Of a stretch of DNA of 64,000 bases, positions 1-8,321 are shown in pieces. Within the stretch, counting starts at the first letter, position 1; every line of letters starts with the position of its first letter. The DNA is from Xanthomonas populi (GTDB taxonomy: Bacteria > Pseudomonadota > Gammaproteobacteria > Xanthomonadales > Xanthomonadaceae): NCBI RefSeq assembly GCF_002940065.1, contig NZ_MDEJ01000005.1:1-64000 (forward strand), written 5' to 3'. Under the pieces are notes generated by a model. The model had not been told where the DNA came from, searched no databases, and was given only the letters and a program-made list of their open reading frames with translations. A program made the position numbers and the translations under genes.

Positions 1-78
1 AATATCCGCTAACTCACTGATGCAATGGATGAAATCCGATCTTGTGAGCTATTTTTACACGTATGTCGGCTGAACCCC
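1..78. mobile_element. Probable terminus of a Tn3-family-like transposon inserted in flgK
   Basis: The flgK-like reading begins abruptly at base 79. The 78 bases before it do not encode the conserved FlgK N-terminus, and read on the minus strand they begin with GGGG, as Tn3-family terminal inverted repeats do. A frame runs through from a start at base 25, so a chimeric protein is possible. The rest of the element lies outside the window. A contig or assembly junction would look the same. The assignment is inference from the GGGG end and the abrupt loss of homology. Confidence 0.45.
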
Positions 79-1662
79 TATTCCAACACCGCCACCAATG
101 TCGCCGGGCTGTGGTCGAACTTCTTCGATTCCGCCAGCGCGTTGTCGTCAAATGCCTCCTCCACCGCCGAGCGGCAGAGCATGCTGGACAGCGGCAACTC
201 GCTGGCGACCCGTTTCAAGCAGCTCAACGGGCAGATGGACAGCCTGAGCAATGAAGTCAACAACGGCTTGACCTCCTCGGTGCAGGAAGTCAATCGCTTG
301 ACCCAGCAGATCGCCAAGATCAACGGCGCCATCGGCAACAGCGTGGACAACGCCTCGCCGGATCTGCTCGATCAGCGCGATGCGCTGGTGTCCAAGCTGG
401 TCGGCTTCACCGGCGGCACTGCGGTGATCCAGGACGGCGGCTTCATGAACGTTTTCACCGCCGGTGGCCAGGCATTGGTGGTCGGTACCACCTCGGCAAA
501 ACTGACCACCGTGGCCGACCCGTATCAGCCGACCAAGCTGCAGGTGGCGTTGCAGACCAAGGGCCAGAACGTCAGCCTCAGCGCCAACTCGCTGGGCGGG
601 CAGATGGGTGGCCTGCTGGAATTTCGCAGCAGCGTGCTCGAACCGACCCAGGCCGAACTGGGGCGCCTGGCCGTGGGCATGGCCAGCACCTTCAACGCCG
701 GTCACGCCCAAGGCATGGACCTCTACGGCGCGATGGGCGGCAACTTTTTCAACATCGGTTCGCCCACCACCGCCGCCAATCCCAAGAACACCGGCACTGC
801 ATCGCTGAGCGCCAGTTTCAGCAACATGAGCGCAGTGGACGGGCAGAACGTCACGCTCAGCTTCGATGGTGCCGCGTGGAAAGCCACCCGCGCCGATACC
901 GGCTCCACCGTGCCGATCACCGGCACCGGCACTGCGGGCGATCCGCTGGTGCTCAACGGCGTCAGCCTGGTGGTTGGCGGCACACCGGCCAACGGCGACA
1001 AATTCCTGCTGCAGCCCACCGCAGGGCTGGCCGGCAGCATCTCGGTGGCGATCACCGACCCCTCGCGCATTGCTGCGGCCACGCCGGTCAAGGCCACTGC
1101 CACGCTCGCCAACCTGGGCACCGGCAAGATCAGCGACGTCAAGGTCAACAATGCGCAAAATCCCGCATTGCTGACGCCGTCGTCGGTCGAATTCATCGAC
1201 GCCAACCAATACACAATCGATGGCACCGGCCCGTTTACCTACACCGCCGGCCAGACCATCAGCGCCAACGGCTGGAGCTTTGCGCTGGATGGCGCGCCCA
1301 AGGCCGGCGACACCTTCGGCGTCGGCCCGATGGGCGCCGGCTCCAGCGACAACGGCAACGCCAAGCTGCTGGCCAAGGTGGAAGACGCCAAGGCGCTCAA
1401 CGGCGGCACGGTCACGCTCAATGGGGCGTTGTCCGGCCTGACCACCTCGGTGGGCTCGGCTGCACGTGCGGCCAGTTACTCCGCCGACGCGCAGCAGGTC
1501 ATCAACGACCAGGCGCAGGCGAGCCGCGATTCGATTTCCGGCGTCAACCTCGACGAGGAAGCTGCCGACATGCTGAAACTGCAGCAGGCCTATCAGGCCG
1601 CCGCACAGATGATCTCCACCGCTGACACCATCTTCCAAGCCATCCTGGGCGCCGTACGCTGA
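79..1662 (+). pseudogene. flgK: FlgK, hook-filament junction protein 1, 5'-truncated
   Basis: FlgK joins hook and filament and is exported by the flagellar type III system. The remaining frame of about 527 codons starts in the helical part (YSNTATNVAGLW) and keeps the C-terminal coiled region ending in MLKLQQAYQAAAQMISTADTIFQ, typical of FlgK. The first roughly 90 residues of the family, the D0/D1 helix with the export signal and assembly motif, are missing; foreign sequence (bases 1-78) sits in their place. A chimeric start at base 25 exists but would not restore the N-terminus. Its stop overlaps the flgL start. Loss of FlgK normally prevents filament attachment, so this is probably a null allele, provided the junction is real and not an assembly artefact. 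Confidence 0.75.
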
Positions 1663-2867
1663 TGACCGACCGTATCTCCACCAGCATGATGTACAGCCAG
1701 TCGGTCGCCTCGATGGGCGCCAAGCAGTCACGGTTGAACCAACTCGAGGCTCAACTGGCCAGCGGGCAGCGCCTGGTCACCGGCAAGGACGACCCGGTCG
1801 CCGCCGGCACCGCCGTCGGCCTGGATCGCGCCCTGGCGGCCATCACACGCTTTGGCGAAAACGCCAACAACGTGCAGAACCGGCTCGGCCTGCAGGAAAA
1901 CGTGCTGGCGCAGGCAGGCGACGCCATGGCGCGCGTCAACGAGCTGACCATCCAGGCCAACAGCTCAGCGCTCGCTCCCGCCGACCGCAAGGCGATCGCC
2001 TCGGAGCTGACCGCGCTGCGCGACAGCATGGTGAGCCTGGCCAACAGCACCGACGGCACCGGGCGCTACCTGTTCGGCGGCACTGCCGATGGCAGCGCGC
2101 CTTTCATCAAGAGCAACGGTGGCGTCGTCTACAACGGCGACCAAACTCAGAGGCAGGTGGAAGTGGCGCCGGACACCTTCGTCAGCGACACCCTGCCCGG
2201 CAGCGAAATCTTCATGCGCATCCGTGCCGGCGACGGCACCGTGGATGCGCACGCCAACAGCGCCAATACCGGCACCGGCCTGCTGCTGGATTTCAGCCGC
2301 GATGCCAGTACCGGCAACTGGAACGGCGGCAGCTACAGCGTGCAGTTCACCGCCGCCGACACGTATGAAGTGCGCGACAGCACCAATACGGTGGTCGGCA
2401 CCGGCACTTACAAGGATGGCGAAGACATCAACGCAGCCGGCGTGCGCATGCGCATCAGCGGCGCACCGGCGGTCGGCGACAGTTTCCAGATCGGCGCCTC
2501 GACCACCAAGGACGTGTTCTCCACCATCGACGACCTGGTCGGCGCACTCAACTCCGACACCCTGACCCAGCCGCAGAAGGCAGCGATGATCAATACGCTG
2601 CAGACCTCCATGCGCGACATCAGCCAGGCCTCGTCGAAGATGATCGATGCACGCGCCTCGGGCGGCGCGCAGTTGTCGGCCATCGACAACGCCAACGCGC
2701 TGCTAGAATCCAACGAAGTCACGCTCAAAACAACCCTGTCGTCGATCCGCGATCTCGATTATGCCTCGGCGATTGGGCAGTACCAACTCGAGAAGGCTTC
2801 GTTGCAGGCCGCTCAAACGATTTTTCAGCAGATGCAGGCGTCGTCGTTGTTCAACCTGCTCCGCTGA
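1662..2867 (+). CDS. flgL: FlgL, hook-filament junction protein 2
   Basis: A 401-residue flagellin-family protein that forms the second junction zone between hook and filament. The N-terminus (RISTSMMYSQSV, followed by a flagellin-like helix with ASGQRLVTGKDDP) and the C-terminal helix (LEKASLQAAQTIFQQMQASS) match FlgL/FlgK family ends. It is longer than enterobacterial FlgL because of a central variable domain at about residues 140-290. The ATG shares one base with the flgK stop, so the two are translationally coupled. The frame is intact even though flgK is broken, and its expression may be reduced if transcription came through flgK. Confidence 0.93.
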   Translation: MTDRISTSMMYSQSVASMGAKQSRLNQLEAQLASGQRLVTGKDDPVAAGTAVGLDRALAAITRFGENANNVQNRLGLQENVLAQAGDAMARVNELTIQANSSALAPADRKAIASELTALRDSMVSLANSTDGTGRYLFGGTADGSAPFIKSNGGVVYNGDQTQRQVEVAPDTFVSDTLPGSEIFMRIRAGDGTVDAHANSANTGTGLLLDFSRDASTGNWNGGSYSVQFTAADTYEVRDSTNTVVGTGTYKDGEDINAAGVRMRISGAPAVGDSFQIGASTTKDVFSTIDDLVGALNSDTLTQPQKAAMINTLQTSMRDISQASSKMIDARASGGAQLSAIDNANALLESNEVTLKTTLSSIRDLDYASAIGQYQLEKASLQAAQTIFQQMQASSLFNLLR

Positions 2868-3063
2868 TTTGCAGCAGAAAACCAGGGTTTTTCTTCGCTC
2901 CTGCGCGTGATCACTGTGCCAGGCAGACGGATTTTATTTGTAAAAATTTATACCAGCGCTAAAGATCTGCGAGGTGCTGCCGAATAAACCAAACACCTTG
3001 ATACACAACGTTCCCGTATGTCGTCCTGAAGCAGAAATGCAGTAAAAAAATACTGAATTTCGC

Positions 3064-3090
3064 TAAATGTTTCCGACGCAACGCCGTTAT
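3064..3090 (+). promoter_or_regulatory. Sigma-28 (FliA) promoter of fliC
   Basis: TAAA at 3064-3067, a 15-base spacer, then GCCGTTAT at 3083-3090, six of eight matches to the GCCGATAA -10 element of flagellar sigma-28 promoters. It lies about 95 bases before the fliC start in the 318-base gap after flgL. The gap otherwise holds A/T-rich leader sequence and a small hairpin (GGCAAG at 3142-3147 with CTTGCC at 3153-3158) just before the Shine-Dalgarno sequence. fliA is encoded in this window. Confidence 0.8.
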
Positions 3091-3141
3091 TCATCTCAGC
3101 AGCGGCAACGGCCAACTTGATGCCCCCCTGCGGAGGCTCCG

Positions 3142-3158
3142 GGCAAGTCCCCCTTGCC
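3142..3158 (+). promoter_or_regulatory. Hairpin in fliC leader
   Basis: A six-base-pair stem (GGCAAG/CTTGCC) with a five-base loop ends 13 bases before the AGGAG ribosome site at 3172-3176. It could influence fliC mRNA stability or translation. No regulator is known to me for it; the call is structural only. Confidence 0.35.
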
Positions 3159-3185
3159 GGAAAAATCGCTTAGGAGAAATCAAAA

Positions 3186-4385
3186 ATGGCACAGGTAATC
3201 AACACCAACGTAATGTCGCTGAACGCTCAGCGTAACCTCAACACCAACAGTTCGAGCATGGCGCTGAGCATTCAGCAGCTGTCCTCGGGCAAGCGCATCA
3301 CCAGTTTTTCGGTTGATGCGGCAGGCGGCGCAATCGCTGAGCGCTTCACCACGCAGATCCGCGGTCTGGACGTTGCCTCGCGCAACGCCAACGACGGCAT
3401 CTCGCTCTCGCAGACCGCTGAAGGCGCAATGCAGGAAATCGGCAACAACCTGCAGCGTATCCGCGAGCTGTCGGTGCAGTCGGCCAATGCAACCAACTCG
3501 ACCACCGACCGTGAGGAACTGAATTCGGAAGTCAAGCAGCTCACCTCCGAAATCGACCGCGTCGCCAACCAGACGAGCTTCAACGGCACCAAACTGCTCG
3601 ACGGCTCCTTCAGCGGCGCGCTGTTCCAGGTCGGCGCCGACGCCGGCCAGACCATCGGCATCAACAGCATCGCCGATGCCAACGTCGATTCGCTGGGCAA
3701 GGCCAACTTCGCCGCTGCGGTCTCCGCTGCCGGCGTGAGCGGCACCGCTACCGCTTCTGGCGCGGTCGCCGGCATCAGCCTGTCGTTCAACGATGCCAGC
3801 GGCGCCGCCAAGAGCATCACCATCGCTGACGTCAAGGTCGGCGCTGGTGACACCGCAGCAGATGTGAACAAGAAGGTCGCCTCGGCGATCAACGACAAGC
3901 TGGACAAGACCGGCATGTATGCCTCGATCAAGTCCGACGGTACGGTGCAGATCGAATCGCTGAAGGCCGGCCAGGACTTTACCTCGCTATCGGCTGGTAC
4001 CTCCAGCGCCACCGGCATCACCGTAGGCGCCGGCATCACCACCGCCTCGGCCGCTTCCGGCTCCACCACCTCGACCCTGAGCAGTCTGGATATCTCCACG
4101 TTCTCGGGCGCTCAGAAAGCCCTGGAAATCGTCGACAAGGCGCTGACCACGGTCAACTCCTCGCGCGCCGACATGGGTGCGGTGCAGAACCGCTTCACCT
4201 CCACCATCGCCAACCTGGCCGCCACCTCGGAGAACCTGTCGGCCTCGCGCAGCCGGATCGCCGATACCGACTACGCCAAGACCACCGCCGAGCTGACCCG
4301 CACGCAGATCCTGCAGCAGGCCGGTACCGCGATGCTGGCCCAGGCCAAGTCGGTTCCGCAGAACGTGCTGAGCCTGCTGCAGTAA
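3186..4385 (+). CDS. fliC: FliC, flagellin (Val-43 form)
   Basis: The filament subunit, 399 residues, with conserved D0/D1 ends ([19 protein letters not shown] at the start, [27 protein letters not shown] end) and a variable Ala/Ser/Gly-rich centre at about 175-300. The start is set by AGGAG at 3172-3176. The flg22-equivalent segment spans residues 30-51. Residue 43 is Val (SFSVDAAGG) where strongly recognised flagellins have Asp; in X. campestris the Val-43 form is known to be poorly sensed by the FLS2 receptor of Arabidopsis. It has its own sigma-28 promoter and terminator, so it is a single-gene unit. Flagellin in this genus is usually glycosylated on the central domain, and candidate glycosylation genes lie at 11709-22436. 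Confidence 0.97.
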   Translation: MAQVINTNVMSLNAQRNLNTNSSSMALSIQQLSSGKRITSFSVDAAGGAIAERFTTQIRGLDVASRNANDGISLSQTAEGAMQEIGNNLQRIRELSVQSANATNSTTDREELNSEVKQLTSEIDRVANQTSFNGTKLLDGSFSGALFQVGADAGQTIGINSIADANVDSLGKANFAAAVSAAGVSGTATASGAVAGISLSFNDASGAAKSITIADVKVGAGDTAADVNKKVASAINDKLDKTGMYASIKSDGTVQIESLKAGQDFTSLSAGTSSATGITVGAGITTASAASGSTTSTLSSLDISTFSGAQKALEIVDKALTTVNSSRADMGAVQNRFTSTIANLAATSENLSASRSRIADTDYAKTTAELTRTQILQQAGTAMLAQAKSVPQNVLSLLQ

Positions 4386-4410
4386 TCGCCAGCGCTTTGC
4401 AGTAAGTCCA

Positions 4411-4436
4411 AAGCCCCTCCTCGGAGGGGCTTTTTT
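4411..4436 (+). terminator. Rho-independent terminator of fliC
   Basis: AAGCCCCTC pairs with GAGGGGCTT around a CTCG tetraloop, followed by a run of T. It starts 26 bases after the fliC stop. Strong and canonical. Confidence 0.93.
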
Positions 4437-4551
4437 GTGGCTGCGGATCTGACGCGACTGTCACCACGGTTTTTTGACGCAGTTTTCTTGACGCATCCTG
4501 GGTATGGAAATTGCAGTAGCCATCGGCGTGAGCAAGAACGGTCGCTGCTGC

Positions 4552-4578
4552 TAAAGTCGCATCGGCTACGGCCGATAC
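4552..4578 (+). promoter_or_regulatory. Sigma-28 promoter of fliD
   Basis: TAAA at 4552-4555, exactly 15 bases, then GCCGATAC at 4571-4578, seven of eight matches to the FliA -10 consensus. It lies 57 bases before the fliD ATG, downstream of the fliC terminator, so fliD is transcribed independently. Confidence 0.85.
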
Positions 4579-4634
4579 ACGTCTGGTAATCCCACGCGTC
4601 CGCTTTCGCCGGACGCCTAGACGAGGAACGCACC

Positions 4635-5960
4635 ATGGCATCGTTGATCAGCACTTCCAGTTCCGGACTGGACATCCCTACCGTTGTTTCCACGCTTGTG
4701 GCCCAGCGCAAGGATCGGGAACAGGCGCGCATCAACAAGGCCGGCACTGCCGCGACGACCCAGTTGTCGGCGATCAGCCAGATCAAGAGCAGCATGGCCA
4801 CGCTCAAATCTGCGCTGGACAAAGTCGTCAGCAGCGCCGACACCAATGCCTATAAGGCCACGGTGCCGACCGATGCCGGCTTTACCGCCACCACCACCAG
4901 TTCGGCCGCTCCCGGCAACTATTTGGTGGAAGTGGTCTCGCTGGCCACCTCGCAGAAGCTGGCCTCCGGTGCGTTCACCGCCGATGCCACGGTGGGCAGT
5001 GGCACGCTGACGATCGGCTATGGCGACAACAGCATCACCGTGGATATCAGCGGCACCGACAAGCTTACCGACATCGCCGCGGCCATCAACAAGGCGGCTG
5101 GCGGCAAGGGCCTCACCGCCAGCGTGGTGACCGCCAACGATGGCCAGCATCTGGTGTTCAACGCAGCAGACACCGGCGTGAAGGGCGCGCTGACCGTCAG
5201 CGCCAGCGACCCTAGCCTGAGCCGCCTGGCCTATGGCGCAGGCGCGACTGGGGGTCTGACCCAGACCGTGGCCGCCGCAGATGCACTGGTGCGCGTGGAT
5301 GGCTTCGAGCGCAACTCCAGTTCCAACACCATCGCCGACATCGTGCCCGGCGTGGTACTCAACCTCACCAAGGCTGCCGAAGGCACCAAGTTCAACCTGA
5401 GCGTGGCGGCCGACACCAGTGGCGTCAAAGGCAACCTCACCGCGTTTGCTGCCGCCTACAACACCGCCAACACGTTGTTGAAGAATAGCAGCAGCTACAA
5501 CGCCGAAACCCGGACCGCCTCGGCGCTCACTGGCGATTCGCTGGTGCGCGGCCTGCAGCAGCAGTTGCGCGGCCAGGTCAGCGGCAACATCAACGAGCTC
5601 AAGGCCTTGGGCCTGACCATCGACAAGGATGGCGTGATGAATTTCGACGGCGCCAAGTTCGATACCGCCATCGCCGCCGACGGCGGTGCCGTCACCGACG
5701 CGTTGGGCAAGGACAGCAAGTTCGGCGCCGGGATGGCCAAGTTGCTGGAAAGCAACGTCAACACCACCACCGGCACCCTGTCTTTACGCTCGGACAGCCT
5801 GAACAAGCAGATCAAGGGCTACGAGGCCGATCTGGACGATCTCGATGCACGCATGGTGAAGTTCAGCGACCGCCTGACCGCGCAGTTCACCGCGATGGAA
5901 GCAATGGTCAGCAAGCTGCAGAGCAGTACCGGTTCGCTCAGCAGCCTGCTGACAAGCTGA
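4635..5960 (+). CDS. fliD: FliD, filament cap (hook-associated protein 2)
   Basis: A 441-residue capping protein that sits at the filament tip and helps flagellin subunits fold into place; it can also contribute to adhesion. The N-terminus (GLDIPTVVSTLVAQRKDREQ) and the Ala/Thr-rich middle followed by a C-terminal coiled-coil (SLNKQIKGYEADLDDLDARM) fit the FliD family. The frame is intact. It is preceded by a clear sigma-28 promoter and followed, after about 150 bases with another sigma-28 element, by fliS. Secreted by the flagellar export apparatus encoded further downstream. Confidence 0.95.
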   Translation: MASLISTSSSGLDIPTVVSTLVAQRKDREQARINKAGTAATTQLSAISQIKSSMATLKSALDKVVSSADTNAYKATVPTDAGFTATTTSSAAPGNYLVEVVSLATSQKLASGAFTADATVGSGTLTIGYGDNSITVDISGTDKLTDIAAAINKAAGGKGLTASVVTANDGQHLVFNAADTGVKGALTVSASDPSLSRLAYGAGATGGLTQTVAAADALVRVDGFERNSSSNTIADIVPGVVLNLTKAAEGTKFNLSVAADTSGVKGNLTAFAAAYNTANTLLKNSSSYNAETRTASALTGDSLVRGLQQQLRGQVSGNINELKALGLTIDKDGVMNFDGAKFDTAIAADGGAVTDALGKDSKFGAGMAKLLESNVNTTTGTLSLRSDSLNKQIKGYEADLDDLDARMVKFSDRLTAQFTAMEAMVSKLQSSTGSLSSLLTS

Positions 5961-5978
5961 TTTACGTGATGGCACTCC

Positions 5979-6006
5979 TCAAGTCACACGCCGGTGTTGC
6001 CGATAC
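5979..6006 (+). promoter_or_regulatory. Sigma-28-like promoter of fliS operon
   Basis: TCAA at 5979-5982 followed by GCCGATAC at 5999-6006; the spacer is 16 bases by that alignment. The -10 element is seven of eight to consensus. The same TCAA variant with a GCCGATAC box occurs before motC, which supports it as a real variant. It would drive fliS, the fliT-like gene and the PilZ-like gene. Confidence 0.65.
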
Positions 6007-6111
6007 CAAGAGTACCTATCGTGATGTCGGCCTTGCCTCTTGGCAGGAGCGTTGTCGCAGGAGCACCCCGCTCCGGGACCAGCGAAGGCCAGCCAATTGA
6101 GGGAGTCATCC

Positions 6112-6525
6112 ATGTACGGTTCCAATCGTCAGTATGCCGAGCAATATCGCAAGGTCGGCGTGTCCACCAGCGTGACAGAAGCCGACCCGCACAAGTTGGT
6201 GTCGCTGCTATTCGCCGGTGCCTGCCAGCGTATACGTCTGGCCCAGGCCTGCCTGGCACAGGGCGATCAGGCGCGCAAGGGCAAGGCCATTGGCGAAGCC
6301 TGCGCGATCGTCGGTCACTTGAACGGCTCGCTCGATCACGAGGCCGGCGGCGAGATCGCAGGTAACCTGTCCGCACTGTACGACTACGTCATGCAGCGCC
6401 TGACCGCAGCAAACCTGCACAACGACGAAACTGCGTTGACCGAAGCGCTGGAACTGCTCAGCGAAATCGACTCGGCGTGGAATTCCATCCCCCCCGAAAA
6501 ACGCGGCCTTTCTGCCGTCTCGTGA
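6112..6525 (+). CDS. fliS: FliS, flagellin export chaperone
   Basis: A small helical chaperone (137 residues from this start) that binds the C-terminal helix of flagellin and prevents premature polymerisation. The sequence MYGSNRQYAEQYRKVGV followed by TSVTEADPHKLVSLLFAGA is typical of FliS. The ATG at 6112 is chosen because it begins the conserved region and has GGGAG at 6101-6105; an upstream in-frame ATG at 6040 would add unconserved residues. The next gene starts at or just after the stop. Confidence 0.93.
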   Translation: MYGSNRQYAEQYRKVGVSTSVTEADPHKLVSLLFAGACQRIRLAQACLAQGDQARKGKAIGEACAIVGHLNGSLDHEAGGEIAGNLSALYDYVMQRLTAANLHNDETALTEALELLSEIDSAWNSIPPEKRGLSAVS

Positions 6526-6533
6526 GTCCCGCC

Positions 6534-6827
6534 ATGCATAGCGCGCAAAGCCTCCAAACCGAAATCGCCGACATCCGCCTCGCCATGGCGCACGAGGAGT
6601 TTGAAGTGATGCCGCAGATGCTGGACAACCACGACCTGCACCTGCGCGAATATGCGCAGCATGTGGATCTGAATCAGGACCGCGACGCGTTGCAGACCTT
6701 GTTGACGATGCACCACGATCTGATGCGCCTGATGCGCGAGCGTCAACGCAAGTTGGCTGAAATGATCCGCGCGCAACGCACCTCCTCGTCAGCGAGCCGC
6801 GCATACGCACGGGTCGGACGGATCTGA
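6534..6827 (+). CDS. FliT-like flagellar protein
   Basis: A 97-residue, highly helical protein (many Leu, Met, Arg and His; segments such as LMRLMRERQRKLAEM) in the position of the FliT export chaperone after fliS. Sequence similarity to enterobacterial FliT is not obvious to me, so the name rests on size, helical composition and position. An alternative GTG start at 6522 would overlap the fliS stop. Its stop is directly coupled to the next gene (overlap at 6827). Confidence 0.6.
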   Translation: MHSAQSLQTEIADIRLAMAHEEFEVMPQMLDNHDLHLREYAQHVDLNQDRDALQTLLTMHHDLMRLMRERQRKLAEMIRAQRTSSSASRAYARVGRI

Positions 6828-7393
6828 TGAGCACGCTCGGCACACTTGCGCCATCGGCCGATTCCGCGCTGTTCGCCGATACGCTGAGTTGCGAGGTTCG
6901 TCTGCCGGCCGGCTTCCACGCAGGCAGCGATGCCGGCTCGCACAGTGCCGCAGAAACCCTGCTACGCAGCCTGGGCCAGGTGGAAGACCTGCGCAGCGAA
7001 GAAACCAGCGAGGACCGCGGCGAGTTGCCGCTGCTGGTGCAGCGCATGGACGCCAAACTCGACTTGATGCTGGCCCTGATCGGCCGTCTGGTCGGCCAGG
7101 GCGATAGTGGCCTGACCCAGGGAACGGTGCGCTGGTCGGTCCGTGGGATCCGCCTGAGTTGCGCAAGCAGCCAGCCGGCGGGCACGGTTGGCCGCGTTTG
7201 CCTGCAGCCCTCCGACTGGCTTCCTGAACTTGTACAGCTCCCCAGCGAGGTATTAGCAAGCGCTCACGATGGCCACGCTCACTGGCTATGGCTGCGGTTT
7301 GCGCCCCTCTCGCCCGGCTTACAGGACGCGCTGGAACGCCATCTGTTTCGTCTGCATCGCCGTCAGATCGCCGACGCCCGCCACCAGCGCTAA
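6827..7393 (+). CDS. PilZ-like protein of the flagellar cluster
   Basis: A 188-residue soluble protein. The C-terminal half, from about residue 95 (TVRWSVRGIRLSCAS ... FAPLSPGLQDALERHLFRLHRR), has the layout of a PilZ beta-barrel followed by a terminal helix. The usual c-di-GMP contacts are weak: the D/N-x-S-x-x-G motif appears as RWSVRG and no clear RxxxR precedes it, so it may be a non-binding PilZ. It is co-transcribed with fliS and the FliT-like gene. Xanthomonas is known to encode a motility-associated PilZ protein at this locus; the exact orthology is inferred from position. Confidence 0.6.
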   Translation: MSTLGTLAPSADSALFADTLSCEVRLPAGFHAGSDAGSHSAAETLLRSLGQVEDLRSEETSEDRGELPLLVQRMDAKLDLMLALIGRLVGQGDSGLTQGTVRWSVRGIRLSCASSQPAGTVGRVCLQPSDWLPELVQLPSEVLASAHDGHAHWLWLRFAPLSPGLQDALERHLFRLHRRQIADARHQR

Positions 7394-7463
7394 CGTCGCC
7401 TGTTGGCGCCAGGCCCCGGGTCGGCTAAGGTGCCCTTTACTAAAGAAAGGTCTCTTCTGCGCC

Positions 7464-8096
7464 GTGCGAGTCATCATCGTCGACGATCACACTCTTGTCC
7501 GTGCCGGCCTGTCCAGGCTGCTGCAAACCTTCGTCGGCATCGACGTCGTTGGCGAGGCGCGCAATGCGCAACAAGCTCTGGATATGACGTCCCTGCACCG
7601 GCCCGATCTGGTGTTGATGGATCTCTCTTTGCCCGGCCGTAGCGGCCTGGATGCCATGACCGATGTGTTGCGCGCCGCGCCGCGCACGCATGTGGTGATG
7701 ATGTCGATGCACGACGACCCGGTGCACGTGCGCGACGCGCTAGATCGCGGCGCGGTCGGCTTTGTGGTGAAAGACGCCGCGCCGCTGGAGCTGGAATTGG
7801 CATTGCGTGCCGCCGCTGCCGGCCAGGTGTTTTTGAGTCCGCAGATTTCTTCCAAGATGATTGCGCCGATGCTGGGCTGCGAAAAACCGGTCGGTATCGC
7901 CGCGCTGTCGCCGCGTCAACGCCAGATCCTGCGCGAAATCGGCCGCGGCCAGAGCAACAAGGAAATCGCCGCCGACTTGGGCATCAGCGTCAAGACGGTG
8001 GAAATGCACCGCGCGCGCATGATGGAATCGCTCGGTTGCAGGCGTGCCAACGATCTGGTGCTACTGGCCGCAAAACATCACAACGAGCTAGTCTGA
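7464..8096 (+). CDS. NarL/LuxR-family response regulator
   Basis: A 210-residue two-component regulator. The receiver domain (residues 1-120) has the acidic pair Asp7-Asp8, phospho-acceptor Asp53 (VLMDLSLPG) and the conserved Lys in FVVKDAAP. The C-terminal LuxR-type helix-turn-helix is at about 145-205 (LSPRQRQILREIGRGQSNKEIAADLGISVKTVEMH, given in part). The GTG at 7464 starts the conserved receiver strand and is preferred over the longer frame beginning at 7269, which overlaps the upstream gene. There is no adjacent histidine kinase. It sits between the filament genes and rpoN2, so a role in motility or attachment regulation is likely but unproven. Confidence 0.85.
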   Translation: MRVIIVDDHTLVRAGLSRLLQTFVGIDVVGEARNAQQALDMTSLHRPDLVLMDLSLPGRSGLDAMTDVLRAAPRTHVVMMSMHDDPVHVRDALDRGAVGFVVKDAAPLELELALRAAAAGQVFLSPQISSKMIAPMLGCEKPVGIAALSPRQRQILREIGRGQSNKEIAADLGISVKTVEMHRARMMESLGCRRANDLVLLAAKHHNELV

Positions 8097-8098
8097 GG

Positions 8099-8118
8099 CG
8101 ATCGCACAGGTGCGATCG
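8099..8118 (+). terminator. Palindrome after the response regulator gene
   Basis: CGATCGCAC and GTGCGATCG form a nine-base-pair stem with a two-base loop a few bases after the stop codon. It lacks a T run, so it may stabilise the mRNA end or act with Rho. The rest of the gap to rpoN2 shows no clear element. Confidence 0.4.
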
Positions 8119-8321
8119 TCTGGCAGGCTGCTGAACACGAACACAGTGACAGGATTCCGGCAGGCATGCTTGAGTCCGCTTTGAACGTCAGGAAGTTCCC
8201 GACGCGCTGTCAGGAATATCACCAGGCACCTCACACCACGCCCTGATTAGAAACCCGTCGTATTGTCCTGCAAGATGCGTTCCATGGCCGCGACATGCGG
8301 CGCCTTTACGGAAGCGCCTCC

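Noticed and set aside
148..1731. Long minus-strand open frame of about 527 codons over flgK
   Set aside because: Arg/Gly/His-rich composition with no domain; it mirrors GC-rich third positions of flgK and flgL.
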